Below are positions 1-7,355 of a DNA stretch of 27,489 bases, one piece after another. Positions within the stretch are counted from its first letter, which is position 1; each line of letters begins with the position of its first letter. The DNA comes from an uncultured bacterium. GTDB taxonomy: Bacteria; Bacillota; Clostridia; Lachnospirales; Lachnospiraceae. Below the pieces are notes generated by a model that made no database searches, was not told where the DNA came from, and worked only from the letters and a program-made list of their open reading frames with translations. The stretch is from NCBI GenBank assembly GCA_905215625.1, contig CAJMQQ010000037.1, forward strand, positions 1 through 27,489. The letters are read 5' to 3'. The position numbers were made by a program, and so were the translations under genes.

Positions 1-17
1 GGTAACTTATTAACCAA

Positions 18-37
18 GATACATGGATTTATGTATC
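18..37 (+). other. Small perfect hairpin near window start
   Basis: GATACAT (18-24) and ATGTATC (31-37) form a 7-bp perfect stem with a 6-base loop. It is followed by AGATATTAT at 42-50 and again at 56-64. No U-run follows the stem, so it is not a clear terminator. The upstream gene lies outside the window. A 26-codon ATG frame (66-146) follows, but it has no good ribosome binding site and I do not call it a gene. Nothing else is recognisable in 1-128. Confidence 0.3.
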
Positions 38-129
38 TAAAAGATATTATACGAGAGATATTATTATGAGAAATCAAAGCCTGGCGTTCAAGCAGGAAGC
101 AGAAAACGCTCATTTTCCAGAAAAGAGTC

Positions 130-158
130 TTGAATCCAGTCTCTAAATACGATATAAT
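130..158 (+). promoter_or_regulatory. Candidate distal recA promoter (P1)
   Basis: TTGAAT (130-135), a 17-base spacer and TATAAT (153-158) form a near-consensus sigma-A promoter. Transcription from about 165 would give a leader of roughly 190 bases before the recA start. The leader begins with a hairpin, GGCAGA (169-174) with TCTGCC (181-186), and a short CCGG/CCGG stem (198-211). No terminator is visible before recA, so this could be a constitutive second promoter. It is inferred from sequence only. Confidence 0.5.
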
Positions 159-286
159 TTTTATATTCGGCAGATTTCTTTCTGCCTGATTGCTTAACCG
201 GTATTCTCCGGAAAATTTCCTATATGACAAATGACTGTGGCCAAAGAAGGGCGGTGATATTTGATGGTGGGAATCAAAATTACCAG

Positions 287-315
287 TTGACATTTCAATA
301 AGGATATATTATAGT
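287..315 (+). promoter_or_regulatory. Proximal recA promoter (P2)
   Basis: TTGACA (287-292), a 17-base spacer and TATAGT (310-315) give a near-perfect sigma-A promoter with an expected start near 322. The SOS box lies at 329-342, just downstream of that start, so LexA bound there would block initiation or early elongation. Confidence 0.8.
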
Positions 316-328
316 TATAGGTACAAAT

Positions 329-342
329 AGAACGTTTGTTCG
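329..342 (+). promoter_or_regulatory. LexA-binding SOS box of recA
   Basis: The sequence AGAACGTTTGTTCG matches the Gram-positive SOS box CGAAC-N4-GTTCG at 9 of the 10 conserved positions; only the first base differs. It sits between the proximal promoter and the ribosome binding site GGAGGA (347-352). This is the standard arrangement for SOS induction of recA in Firmicutes. Confidence 0.82.
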
Positions 343-356
343 CATTGGAGGACGCT

Positions 357-1427
357 ATGAATAAAGACGATAAATTAAAGGCATTGGATGCCGCTTTAAC
401 TCAGATTGAAAAAGCTTATGGCAAGGGTTCTGTGATGAAACTTGGAGAATCCGGAGTAAATATGAATATCGAGACGATCCCGACCGGTTCTTTAAGCCTG
501 GATATTGCATTAGGATTAGGCGGGGTTCCAAGAGGACGTATTGTGGAAATTTACGGTCCAGAGTCTAGTGGTAAGACGACCGTTGCCCTTCATATGGTAG
601 CAGAAGTCCAGAAAAGAGGCGGGATTGCGGGATTCATCGACGCAGAACACGCACTGGATCCAGTTTATGCAAAGGCCATAGGGGTAGATATTGATAATCT
701 TTACATTTCACAGCCGGATAATGGAGAGCAGGCGCTGGAGATTACAGAGACGATGGTGCGCTCCGGAGCAGTGGATATTGTAATTGTGGACTCCGTTGCA
801 GCCCTGGTTCCAAAGGCAGAGATTGACGGTGAGATGGGAGATTCCCATGTAGGCCTTCAGGCTCGTCTGATGTCCCAGGCTTTGAGAAAATTAACTGCAG
901 TGATCAGCAAGTCCAATTGTATTGTCATTTTCATTAACCAGCTTCGTGAAAAAGTTGGCGTTATGTTTGGAAATCCAGAGACAACGACAGGCGGCCGCGC
1001 GCTGAAGTTCTATTCTTCTGTCCGTCTGGATGTACGCCGTACTGAGACCTTAAAACAGGGCGGAGAGGCCATTGGAAGCCGCGTCCGGGTAAAGGTTGTA
1101 AAAAATAAGATTGCGCCTCCATTTAAAGAGGCTGAGTTTGATATTATGTTCGGTAAGGGAATTTCCAAGGTTGGGGATATTTTAGATCTGGCGGCTAAGG
1201 AAAATATTGTCGAAAAGAGCGGAGCCTGGTACGCTTACAACGGAGCTAAGATTGGACAGGGCCGAGAGAATGCTAAGATTTATCTGCAGAATAACCAGGA
1301 AATCTGCCAGGAGATTGAACAGCAGGTAAGAGATAAATACAATCTTCAGGGCGGTTCTGGGAAAGGACAGGCTCAGGAACAGGAAGCCAGAGAAACGGCG
1401 GCAGAAACGAAGAGTGAAAAAGAATGA
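357..1427 (+). CDS. recA: Recombinase RecA
   Basis: RecA forms ATP-dependent filaments on single-stranded DNA, carries out homologous strand exchange, and triggers LexA self-cleavage in the SOS response. The 356-residue product is the usual family length. The Walker A motif GPESSGKT is at residues 67-74. The family signature regions are recognisable, including the DNA-binding loop around FINQLREKVGVMFGNPET and the acidic, variable C-terminal tail. I chose the ATG at 357 because GGAGGA lies four bases upstream and the product then begins MNKDDK; an in-frame TTG at 336 would overlap the SOS box and lacks a ribosome binding site. The last codons overlap the start of recX (ATGA), so the two are translationally coupled. 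Regulation is probably by LexA through the box at 329-342. Confidence 0.98.
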   Translation: MNKDDKLKALDAALTQIEKAYGKGSVMKLGESGVNMNIETIPTGSLSLDIALGLGGVPRGRIVEIYGPESSGKTTVALHMVAEVQKRGGIAGFIDAEHALDPVYAKAIGVDIDNLYISQPDNGEQALEITETMVRSGAVDIVIVDSVAALVPKAEIDGEMGDSHVGLQARLMSQALRKLTAVISKSNCIVIFINQLREKVGVMFGNPETTTGGRALKFYSSVRLDVRRTETLKQGGEAIGSRVRVKVVKNKIAPPFKEAEFDIMFGKGISKVGDILDLAAKENIVEKSGAWYAYNGAKIGQGRENAKIYLQNNQEICQEIEQQVRDKYNLQGGSGKGQAQEQEARETAAETKSEKE

Positions 1428-2047
1428 GCAGACTCCGGGTACTGAGTATTGCGGAGTTTGATAAGAAAAGACGCAAGATCCTTCTGGAAGGGGATCTTGC
1501 GCTTGTCTTATACCCCAGCGATATCCGCAAATTCCGAGTGGAAGAAGGAATGTTCCTTGAAGAAAAAGCACTGGCAGAGATAATGGAGATTTTATGTGCA
1601 AGAGCCAGGGAACGGGCGCTTCATCTCCTTGAATTTTCGGATAAGACGGAATCTGCCCTGCGTACACGTTTAACCAGGGAAGGTTATCCAGAACAGGCAG
1701 TGGAGTCAGCCATTTCCATGACCCTGAGATTTCATTATGTAGATGACGAAGCATATGGAACCAGGTATGTGCAGTCACACAGCCAGAGCAAGAGCCGGCG
1801 CCAGATGATGAACGGCCTTTTGCAGAAGGGAGTCAGCAGGGAACTGGCAGAACAGATTTTAGGGGAACAGGATATTGATGAAAAGGCCCAGATCCAGACG
1901 ATTTTAGAGAAAAAGGGATTTTGGGGAAGGACATTAGAACGGAAAGAATATGAGAGAGCGGTTGGAATGCTGGCACGAAAAGGCTACTCCTTTGAAGTGA
2001 TTCATAGTGTTATGACAAAAATGCAGGATGATATTTGGGCAGATTGA
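1424..2047 (+). CDS. recX: Regulatory protein RecX
   Basis: RecX binds RecA filaments and limits or modulates their activity. The 207-residue protein has the tandem three-helix repeats of the family, with features such as LLEFSDKTESALRTRLTREGYP and FHYVDDEAYGTRYVQSHSQSKSRRQM, the second being the characteristic RecX core. The ATG overlaps the recA stop by four bases, so its level should be tied to recA and to SOS induction. A 107-base gap with its own promoter separates it from rny. The length is typical of Firmicute RecX. Confidence 0.93.
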   Translation: MSRLRVLSIAEFDKKRRKILLEGDLALVLYPSDIRKFRVEEGMFLEEKALAEIMEILCARARERALHLLEFSDKTESALRTRLTREGYPEQAVESAISMTLRFHYVDDEAYGTRYVQSHSQSKSRRQMMNGLLQKGVSRELAEQILGEQDIDEKAQIQTILEKKGFWGRTLERKEYERAVGMLARKGYSFEVIHSVMTKMQDDIWAD

Positions 2048-2077
2048 CTGTAATTTCCCAAACACTTTGTATTAGAC

Positions 2078-2106
2078 TTGACACATTACCGAAAAACGTA
2101 TAAAAT
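2078..2106 (+). promoter_or_regulatory. rny promoter
   Basis: TTGACA (2078-2083), a 17-base spacer and TAAAAT (2101-2106). It lies between recX and rny, so RNase Y expression need not depend on SOS-controlled readthrough from recA-recX. No rho-independent terminator is visible between recX and this promoter. Confidence 0.7.
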
Positions 2107-2154
2107 TATACTGTTGTAGTTCGTACAATGAAAACTAAATAAGGAGGTGCTCCT

Positions 2155-3699
2155 GTGTCACCAGTAATAGCTGTATGTATAACAGGCGTAGTAGTAGCTG
2201 TTATTACCTGGATTGCGGCGACCCAATACCGGATTAAAAGTTACGAGAGTAAGATTGGTTCTGCCGAAGAAAAGTCCAGGGAGATAATAGATGAAGCGTT
2301 AAAGGTAGCAGAAACCAAGAAGCGGGAAGCTCTTCTGGAAGCAAAGGAAGAGTCGTTAAAGACTAAGAATGAGCTGGACAAAGAAACAAAAGAGAGAAGA
2401 GCAGAACTTCAGCGTTATGAACGGCGAGTATTAAGCAAAGAAGAAAATGTAGAAAAGAAAGCAGATGCCCTTGAAAAAAGGGAAGCAGGATTACTTTCCA
2501 GAGAGGAATCTTTAGGCAAGCGTTCTGCAGAAGTGGATTTACTTTACGAGAAAGGGATACAGGAACTGGAAAAAATTTCAGGTCTAACCTCCGAACAGGC
2601 AAAGGAATATCTTTTAAAATCTGTTGAAGAAGACGTAAAGCATGACACCGCAAAAATGATTAAGGAACTGGAAAACAAAGCAAAAGAAGAAGCCGATAAA
2701 AAGGCAAAGGATTATATCGTGACAGCCATCCAGAGATGCGCTGCCGATCATGTTGCAGAGACGACAGTTTCTGTAGTACAGCTTCCTAACGATGAGATGA
2801 AAGGTCGTATTATTGGACGAGAGGGACGTAACATCCGTACCTTAGAGACCTTGACCGGCGTAGAATTGATCATTGACGATACTCCGGAAGCAGTCGTATT
2901 ATCAGGGTTTGATCCGATTCGACGGGAAGTTGCCCGGATTGCTTTGGAGCGTTTGATTGTGGACGGACGGATTCATCCGGCCAGAATCGAAGAGATGGTT
3001 GAAAAAGCACAAAAAGAAGTAGAAACAATGATGCGGGAAGAAGGCGAAGCAGCAACTCTTGAGGTTGGTATTCACGGTATTCATCCCGAATTAGTAAGAC
3101 TTCTGGGTAAGATGAAATTCAGAACCAGCTATGGACAGAATGCATTAAAGCACTCAATTGAAGTAGCTCACCTTGCCGGGTTACTGGCAGCAGAGATGGG
3201 CTTAGATGTCCGTCTGGCCAAACGTGCTGGATTATTACATGACATTGGCAAGTCCGTTGACCATGAGATGGAAGGTTCCCATATCCAATTAGGCGTTGAT
3301 TTGTGCCGCAAGTACAAAGAGTCAGCGACCGTAATTAATGCAGTGGAATCCCACCATGGCGATGTTGAACCACAGAGCCTGATTGCCTGCATTGTTCAGG
3401 CTGCAGATACTATTTCTGCTGCAAGACCAGGTGCAAGACGAGAGACTCTGGAGACATATACCAACAGATTAAAGCAGTTAGAAGATATTACCAATTCCTT
3501 CAAAGGAGTGGACAAGTCCTTTGCGATTCAAGCAGGAAGAGAAGTCCGGATTATGGTTGTTCCGGAGCAGATTAACGATGACGGCATGGTATTGCTGGCT
3601 CGTGACATTTCAAAGAGAATCGAGGACGAACTGGAATATCCAGGTCAGATTAAGGTAAACGTTATCCGGGAATCACGGGTGATCGATTACGCAAAATAG
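2155..3699 (+). CDS. rny: Ribonuclease Y
   Basis: RNase Y is the membrane-anchored endoribonuclease that starts mRNA turnover in many Firmicutes. The 514-residue protein shows the full architecture: an N-terminal membrane anchor (about residues 3-24), a long charged coiled coil (about 28-195), a KH RNA-binding domain with the GREG loop at 221-224, and an HD metal-dependent phosphohydrolase domain with the His-Asp pair at 362-363 inside GLLHDIGK. The start is GTG at 2155, preceded by the strong site AAGGAGGTG at 2141-2149. It has its own promoter and is followed by a rho-independent terminator, so it is probably monocistronic with some readthrough to proC. Length and motifs are normal. Confidence 0.97.
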   Translation: MSPVIAVCITGVVVAVITWIAATQYRIKSYESKIGSAEEKSREIIDEALKVAETKKREALLEAKEESLKTKNELDKETKERRAELQRYERRVLSKEENVEKKADALEKREAGLLSREESLGKRSAEVDLLYEKGIQELEKISGLTSEQAKEYLLKSVEEDVKHDTAKMIKELENKAKEEADKKAKDYIVTAIQRCAADHVAETTVSVVQLPNDEMKGRIIGREGRNIRTLETLTGVELIIDDTPEAVVLSGFDPIRREVARIALERLIVDGRIHPARIEEMVEKAQKEVETMMREEGEAATLEVGIHGIHPELVRLLGKMKFRTSYGQNALKHSIEVAHLAGLLAAEMGLDVRLAKRAGLLHDIGKSVDHEMEGSHIQLGVDLCRKYKESATVINAVESHHGDVEPQSLIACIVQAADTISAARPGARRETLETYTNRLKQLEDITNSFKGVDKSFAIQAGREVRIMVVPEQINDDGMVLLARDISKRIEDELEYPGQIKVNVIRESRVIDYAK

Positions 3700-3723
3700 G
3701 CTTTAAAATTCTAGAAAAATGGC

Positions 3724-3771
3724 AAAGGCGTTTGGATGCCCATGTATGTGGTGTGTCCAGATGCCTTTTTT
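3724..3771 (+). terminator. Rho-independent terminator after rny
   Basis: Left arm 3724-3736 pairs with right arm 3756-3768 over 13 positions including two G-U pairs. The right arm ends in a six-base T run (3766-3771). It lies 24 bases after the rny stop. Confidence 0.85.
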
Positions 3772-3808
3772 CATTTTTCATAGGAAGAAAAATAGAAAAG
3801 GAGATAAG

Positions 3809-4606
3809 ATGGCAAAAATCGGATTTATTGGAATGGGAAATATGGGATATGCGATTTTAAAAGGATTGCTGGCCTATATTCCAAAAGAAGAAGTGACATT
3901 TTCGGAAGTAAACAGAGAGAGACGGCTGTGGGTGGAAGGGCAGACCGGCGTCTGTGCCGCAGAAAGTGGAAAAGACTGCGCCGCAAGATCAAATTATCTG
4001 ATTTTGGCAGTCAAACCTCAGTATATGGATCAGGTAATGGAAGAATTAGCACCGGTCGTAAAAAAGGAACAGATTATCATTTCCATTGCAGCAGGCATTG
4101 ACACCAGGTATTTGAAAGAGAAGCTGGGAGAAGATAAGAGAATCGTCCGTTCCATGCCAAATACGCCTGCATTGGTTGGAGAAGGAATGAGCGGGGTCTG
4201 CATGGATGAAAGCCAGTTTACAACAGAAGAAAAGTTGGAAATCGGGAAGATTTTTAATTCCTTTGGAAAAATGAAGATTGTCCCGGAAAAACTGATTGAT
4301 GCAGTAGGGTGCGTCAGCGGGTGTTCTCCTGCCTATGTATATATGTTTATTGAGGCGCTGGCAGACGGCGCGGTAAAATATGGACTTCCGAGAAAAGACG
4401 CTTATGAGATGGCGGCTCAGGCAGTTTTGGGAAGTGCAAAGATGGTGCTGGAAACAGGGATGCATCCAGGCGAATTAAAAGACATGGTCTGCTCGCCAGG
4501 CGGGACGACCATAGAAGGTGTTTCCGCATTAGAGGAAAGCGGCTTTAGGAGCGCGGTTATCAAGGCTTGCGACGCAAGCTATCTGAAAAATTCCAGACTG
4601 AAATAA
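3809..4606 (+). CDS. proC: Pyrroline-5-carboxylate reductase
   Basis: This enzyme catalyses the last step of proline synthesis, reducing 1-pyrroline-5-carboxylate to L-proline with NAD(P)H in the cytoplasm. The 265-residue product has the N-terminal Rossmann motif GFIGMGNMG, the family block SMPNTPALVGEGMSG, the dimerisation and active-site region GCSPAYVYMFIEALADGA, and the C-terminal signature SPGGTTIEGVSALE. I chose ATG 3809 because AAAAGGAGA lies just upstream and the protein then starts at the Rossmann strand. A longer in-frame extension back to 3719 would run through the rny terminator and is not believable. No strong promoter is visible between the terminator and this gene. Confidence 0.95.
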   Translation: MAKIGFIGMGNMGYAILKGLLAYIPKEEVTFSEVNRERRLWVEGQTGVCAAESGKDCAARSNYLILAVKPQYMDQVMEELAPVVKKEQIIISIAAGIDTRYLKEKLGEDKRIVRSMPNTPALVGEGMSGVCMDESQFTTEEKLEIGKIFNSFGKMKIVPEKLIDAVGCVSGCSPAYVYMFIEALADGAVKYGLPRKDAYEMAAQAVLGSAKMVLETGMHPGELKDMVCSPGGTTIEGVSALEESGFRSAVIKACDASYLKNSRLK

Positions 4607-4611
4607 GGATA

Positions 4612-4637
4612 AGAAACGGAAAGAAGAAACGGAAATA
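4612..4637 (+). repeat. Two-copy 13-base direct repeat upstream of the NUDIX gene
   Basis: AGAAACGGAAA occurs at 4612-4622 and 4625-4635 with a period of 13 bases, inside a purine-rich 73-base spacer between proC and the NUDIX gene. It looks like a small slippage duplication, and no function is evident. Confidence 0.5.
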
Positions 4638-4679
4638 AAAATTAGAAACAAGAGTTAAAAGAAAGGAAACAGGAATATT

Positions 4680-5234
4680 ATGGAACAGCAGGAAAATATA
4701 CCGGTAATCCGTAAAAAAAGAGAATTAAAGTATACGGGTACGATTTTAAAGTTTTATGAAGATACAGTTGTAGTCAACGGACATGAGGCGCATTGGGATT
4801 TTATTCATCACGATGGGGCGGCGGCAGTTGTTCCGGTTACTGCAGAAGGAAAAATTTTAATGGTACGTCAGTATAGAAATGCGCTGGACCGCTATACCTT
4901 AGAGATACCAGCGGGCAAGCTGGATGCACCGGATGAGCCGAAAATAGAATGCGCTTACCGGGAGCTGGAAGAAGAAACCGGGTACCGCTGCGAAAAGCTG
5001 GAATATTTGTTAAGTCTGAATACGACCATTGCATTTTGTGATGAATATATAGATATTTTTCTGGCCAGAGATTTAATCCCTTCCCGCCAGCATTTAGATG
5101 AAGACGAGCAGATTGAGCTGGAAGAGTGGGATTTAAAAGATTTGCAGGAACTGATTTATACAGGAAAAATGACAGATGGAAAAACAGTGGCTGCTATTAT
5201 GACTTATGCGGCCAAGTACGGAAACCAACAGTAA
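4680..5234 (+). CDS. nudF: NUDIX hydrolase, ADP-ribose pyrophosphatase type
   Basis: It is expected to cleave ADP-ribose to AMP and ribose 5-phosphate, a clean-up reaction for a reactive sugar nucleotide. The 184-residue protein carries a NUDIX box in the stretch from AGKLDAPDEP to RELEEETGY. The catalytic REL-x-EE-x-G-Y core is intact, with one extra residue in the first spacer compared with the usual G-x5-E. The sequence VRQYRNALDRYTLEIPAGKLD is typical of the ADP-ribose pyrophosphatase branch. It is followed by a SpoIIM-like gene, the same neighbour relation as nudF-spoIIM in Bacillus subtilis, which supports the symbol. Substrate preference is known for the family but not shown here. Confidence 0.85.
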   Translation: MEQQENIPVIRKKRELKYTGTILKFYEDTVVVNGHEAHWDFIHHDGAAAVVPVTAEGKILMVRQYRNALDRYTLEIPAGKLDAPDEPKIECAYRELEEETGYRCEKLEYLLSLNTTIAFCDEYIDIFLARDLIPSRQHLDEDEQIELEEWDLKDLQELIYTGKMTDGKTVAAIMTYAAKYGNQQ

Positions 5235-5281
5235 GGAATCGGAATAAGCAATCAGAACAAGAAGTCAGAATAAGAAATAAG

Positions 5282-5333
5282 AAAACGGCCTTTCGCATAC
5301 ATTGTGATAAACAATGATAGGGGCCGTTTTTTT
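5282..5333 (+). terminator. Terminator-like hairpin ending at the spoIIM start codon
   Basis: AAAACGGCC (5282-5290) pairs with GGCCGTTTT (5322-5330). Nested inside are CATTGT (5300-5305) and ACAATG (5311-5316) around the loop GATAA. The T run 5327-5333 is followed directly by the ATG of the next gene at 5334. It has the form of a rho-independent terminator for the NUDIX gene, but it also occupies the place where the next gene's ribosome binding site should be. Confidence 0.75.
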
Positions 5334-5873
5334 ATGAAAAAAATTCGAATCTCGTATGGGGACGGGCTTTTGGTAAGCTTTTTAATTGGAGTTGCAGCAG
5401 GCACAATTCTTATTCAGATGACCAGCAGCGAGCTGAAAGCCGGCTTAAGCGCGTTCCCGTTTTCAGCAGGTGGGGCAAATCCAGAGGAAGCAGCAGGAGA
5501 TTTGTCCTTGTTCTTTCATTTGTTCAAAAGAAGAAGCTTTGCAGTCCTTATTGGCTGGCTGGTTGGAATGACACCGTATGGAGCGGTGTGCTTTTTGTGC
5601 TTATTTGCATATGCCGGATTGACAATGGGGGTTACGGTATCTGTGTTTACCTGGCAGAAGGGACTGACTGGTATCGCTTATTTTTTGCTCAGTATACTGC
5701 CCCACAGTCTGTTTTACGGAGTGGTTTGGCTTAGTCTGGCGGCTTTTGCGGGAAAAAACAGCAGAACACCGAAGCTTATTTTAATTCTCTGCTTGTTTGG
5801 AATCTGTATGATAGGAGCGGCAATGGAATGCTGGGGCTTTCCTATGCTTTGGAAATGGGGACAGGAAAGGTAG
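5334..5873 (+). CDS. spoIIM: Stage II sporulation protein M-like membrane protein
   Basis: SpoIIM acts with SpoIID and SpoIIP in the peptidoglycan remodelling that drives engulfment of the forespore. The 179-residue product is very hydrophobic, with about five membrane segments (roughly residues 9-28, 65-90, 95-115, 125-150 and 155-172) and the family-like stretch LFKRRSFAVLIGWLVGMTPYG. It is somewhat shorter than the B. subtilis protein. Its position directly after a NUDIX ADP-ribose pyrophosphatase matches the known gene order. The start at 5334 is unusual: the ATG follows the T run of a terminator-like hairpin and only a GGGG tract (5320-5323) could serve as a ribosome binding site. The family is recognised with moderate certainty; a general DUF95/SpoIIM-family role is the alternative. 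Confidence 0.72.
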   Translation: MKKIRISYGDGLLVSFLIGVAAGTILIQMTSSELKAGLSAFPFSAGGANPEEAAGDLSLFFHLFKRRSFAVLIGWLVGMTPYGAVCFLCLFAYAGLTMGVTVSVFTWQKGLTGIAYFLLSILPHSLFYGVVWLSLAAFAGKNSRTPKLILILCLFGICMIGAAMECWGFPMLWKWGQER

Positions 5874-5896
5874 GAAGATAAAATTCGATTTAATGA

Positions 5897-5925
5897 TTGA
5901 CAAGTTACTAGTTAAATCATATACT
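5897..5925 (+). promoter_or_regulatory. Promoter of the cyuA-like gene
   Basis: TTGACA (5897-5902), a 17-base spacer and TATACT (5920-5925). The -10 hexamer overlaps the first heptamer of the palindromic operator, so a bound regulator would block RNA polymerase. The same TTGACA-N17-TATACT pair drives the operon starting at 8236. Confidence 0.82.
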
Positions 5926-5955
5926 AATATTACTAATAATATTAGTGATATTAGT
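5923..5955 (+). promoter_or_regulatory. 33-bp palindromic operator, likely for the GntR/FCD regulator
   Basis: Two direct ACTAATA heptamers (5923-5929 and 5932-5938) are followed by two TATTAGT heptamers (5940-5946 and 5949-5955), centred on base 5939. The inner pair is a perfect 15-bp ACTAATA-N-TATTAGT palindrome, and the whole 33 bp has one off-centre mismatched pair. It starts inside the -10 element and ends at the ribosome binding site. A related sequence lies at the other promoter of the block (8189-8214). The GntR gene between the two is the obvious candidate binder, which is an inference. Confidence 0.75.
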
Positions 5956-5965
5956 AGGAGGGGCT

Positions 5966-7255
5966 ATGGATAAAAGAATATATGATACTTACATTGAGTT
6001 ATTAAGAAAAGAATTAGTACCAGCCCTGGGATGTACAGAGCCGATAGCCATTGCATTTGGGGCAGCAAGAGCAAGGGCAGAGTTGGGAAATTTTCCGGAA
6101 GAAATGGAAGTGTTTTGCAGTGGCAATATTATAAAAAATGCCCAAAGTGTAAAAGTGCCAAATTCAGGTGGACTAAAAGGAATTTCAGCAGCAGCGGTTT
6201 TAGGATGCGTGGGAGGACGATGGGAAAACGGATTAGAAGTTTTGAATGAAATTAGTGAAGAAGAAATAGAGCAGACCAAAAGTTTGCTGAAAACACTTTT
6301 TTGCCACTGCAGCTTGAAGGAGGGTATGCCTAATCTTTATATTCAGGTGATTGTAAGAAATGAAGGTCATCAAGCGTCTGTTACAATTGAGGATTATCAC
6401 ACTAATATTACAAAAATTGAGAAAGATGGAAAAACCATATTTCATAAGGAACCGTCTGATCAGACGAGGACAGATGGGAAAGAACTTTTGAATTTAAAAG
6501 ATATTGTAGAATTTGCACAGAGTGTTCGGTTAGATGATGTGAAGGATGTTTTGAAACGTCAAGTAGAATATAATAGTGCCATATCAGAAGAAGGACTTAT
6601 TCATGAGTGGGGATGTCAGGTGGGAAGAACACTTTTAGATACCTATGGAAATGAAGAAGTAGGGGTGCGGGCAAAAGCGCGGGCTGCTGCTGGTTCAGAC
6701 GCACGAATGAGCGGTTGCGCTTTGCCGGTTGTAATTAATTCTGGGAGTGGAAATCAAGGAATGACAGCATCTTTGCCTGTAATTGAATATGCAAAGACTA
6801 TGAACATAAAAGAAGAAACTTTATATCGGGCATTATGTATTAGCAATTTATTGGCACAAGAACAGAAAAAGTGGATAGGTTCGTTATCTGCATATTGCGG
6901 CGCAGTTTGCGCGGCAGCTGGAGCCGGAGCGGCTATTACTTATTTGTGTGGTGGAACATTGGAACAAATTGGCACTACTGTAACCAATACCATTTGTAAT
7001 ATTGGCGGCATGGTTTGCGATGGAGCAAAGCCGTCTTGCGCTGCAAAGATTGCTTCTGCTGTTGATGCTGCTATTATGGCCCACAATATGAGCATGAAAA
7101 AAAGAAACTTTATAAGTGGAGAAGGATTGATGCAGAAAAGTGCTGAAACTACGATACAAGCTGTTGGATATGTTGGAAGAATTGGAATGAAACAGACAGA
7201 TGTAGAGATTTTAAATGTGATGCTTGGAAATCAAAGAGAGAAAAATATATCTTAA
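5966..7255 (+). CDS. cyuA: L-cysteine desulfidase family protein (CyuA/YhaM, UPF0597)
   Basis: Members of this family degrade L-cysteine to pyruvate, ammonia and sulfide with an oxygen-sensitive iron-sulfur cluster; some relatives are described as serine-dehydratase-like. The 429-residue product matches the family throughout. It begins with the conserved block PALGCTEPIAIAFGAA (Cys23), has NSGSGNQGMTASLPV in the middle, and carries Cys311, Cys315, Cys344, Cys351 and Cys358 in the C-terminal half (YCGAVCAAAGAG and NIGGMVCDGAKPSCAAK), which supply candidate cluster ligands. I chose ATG 5966 because AGGAGGGG (5956-5963) is just upstream; the in-frame extension to 5945 would start inside the operator. 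It is followed by the GntR gene without a visible terminator. Substrate, cysteine or another sulfur or hydroxy amino acid, is not determined by sequence. Confidence 0.85.
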   Translation: MDKRIYDTYIELLRKELVPALGCTEPIAIAFGAARARAELGNFPEEMEVFCSGNIIKNAQSVKVPNSGGLKGISAAAVLGCVGGRWENGLEVLNEISEEEIEQTKSLLKTLFCHCSLKEGMPNLYIQVIVRNEGHQASVTIEDYHTNITKIEKDGKTIFHKEPSDQTRTDGKELLNLKDIVEFAQSVRLDDVKDVLKRQVEYNSAISEEGLIHEWGCQVGRTLLDTYGNEEVGVRAKARAAAGSDARMSGCALPVVINSGSGNQGMTASLPVIEYAKTMNIKEETLYRALCISNLLAQEQKKWIGSLSAYCGAVCAAAGAGAAITYLCGGTLEQIGTTVTNTICNIGGMVCDGAKPSCAAKIASAVDAAIMAHNMSMKKRNFISGEGLMQKSAETTIQAVGYVGRIGMKQTDVEILNVMLGNQREKNIS

Positions 7256-7259
7256 CTCT

Positions 7260-7287
7260 TTGATTAGCAAAAAAATTCTGCTATAAT
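7260..7287 (+). promoter_or_regulatory. Possible promoter of the GntR gene
   Basis: TTGATT (7260-7265), a 16-base spacer and a consensus TATAAT (7282-7287), placed right after the cyuA-like stop codon. The leader contains GAGAG and CTCTC (7314-7328) that could form a small hairpin. No ACTAATA operator is present here, so the regulator may not control this promoter. Confidence 0.5.
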
Positions 7288-7355
7288 ATAAATAACTGTA
7301 ATGATTGAACATCAGAGAGGCTGCTCTCAAATAAAATAGAAAGCGATTCAAAAAT

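Noticed and set aside
66..146. 26-codon leader peptide upstream of recA
   Set aside because: No convincing ribosome binding site and no link to a regulatory structure.
336..356. Upstream TTG start for recA
   Set aside because: It overlaps the SOS box and has no ribosome binding site; ATG 357 fits the family N-terminus.
1182..1778. 198-codon open frame on the minus strand over recA-recX
   Set aside because: It lies opposite two well-supported genes, has no ribosome binding site and no recognisable protein features.
3719..3808. N-terminal extension of ProC
   Set aside because: It translates the rny terminator hairpin; ATG 3809 has a proper ribosome binding site and gives the family's normal start.
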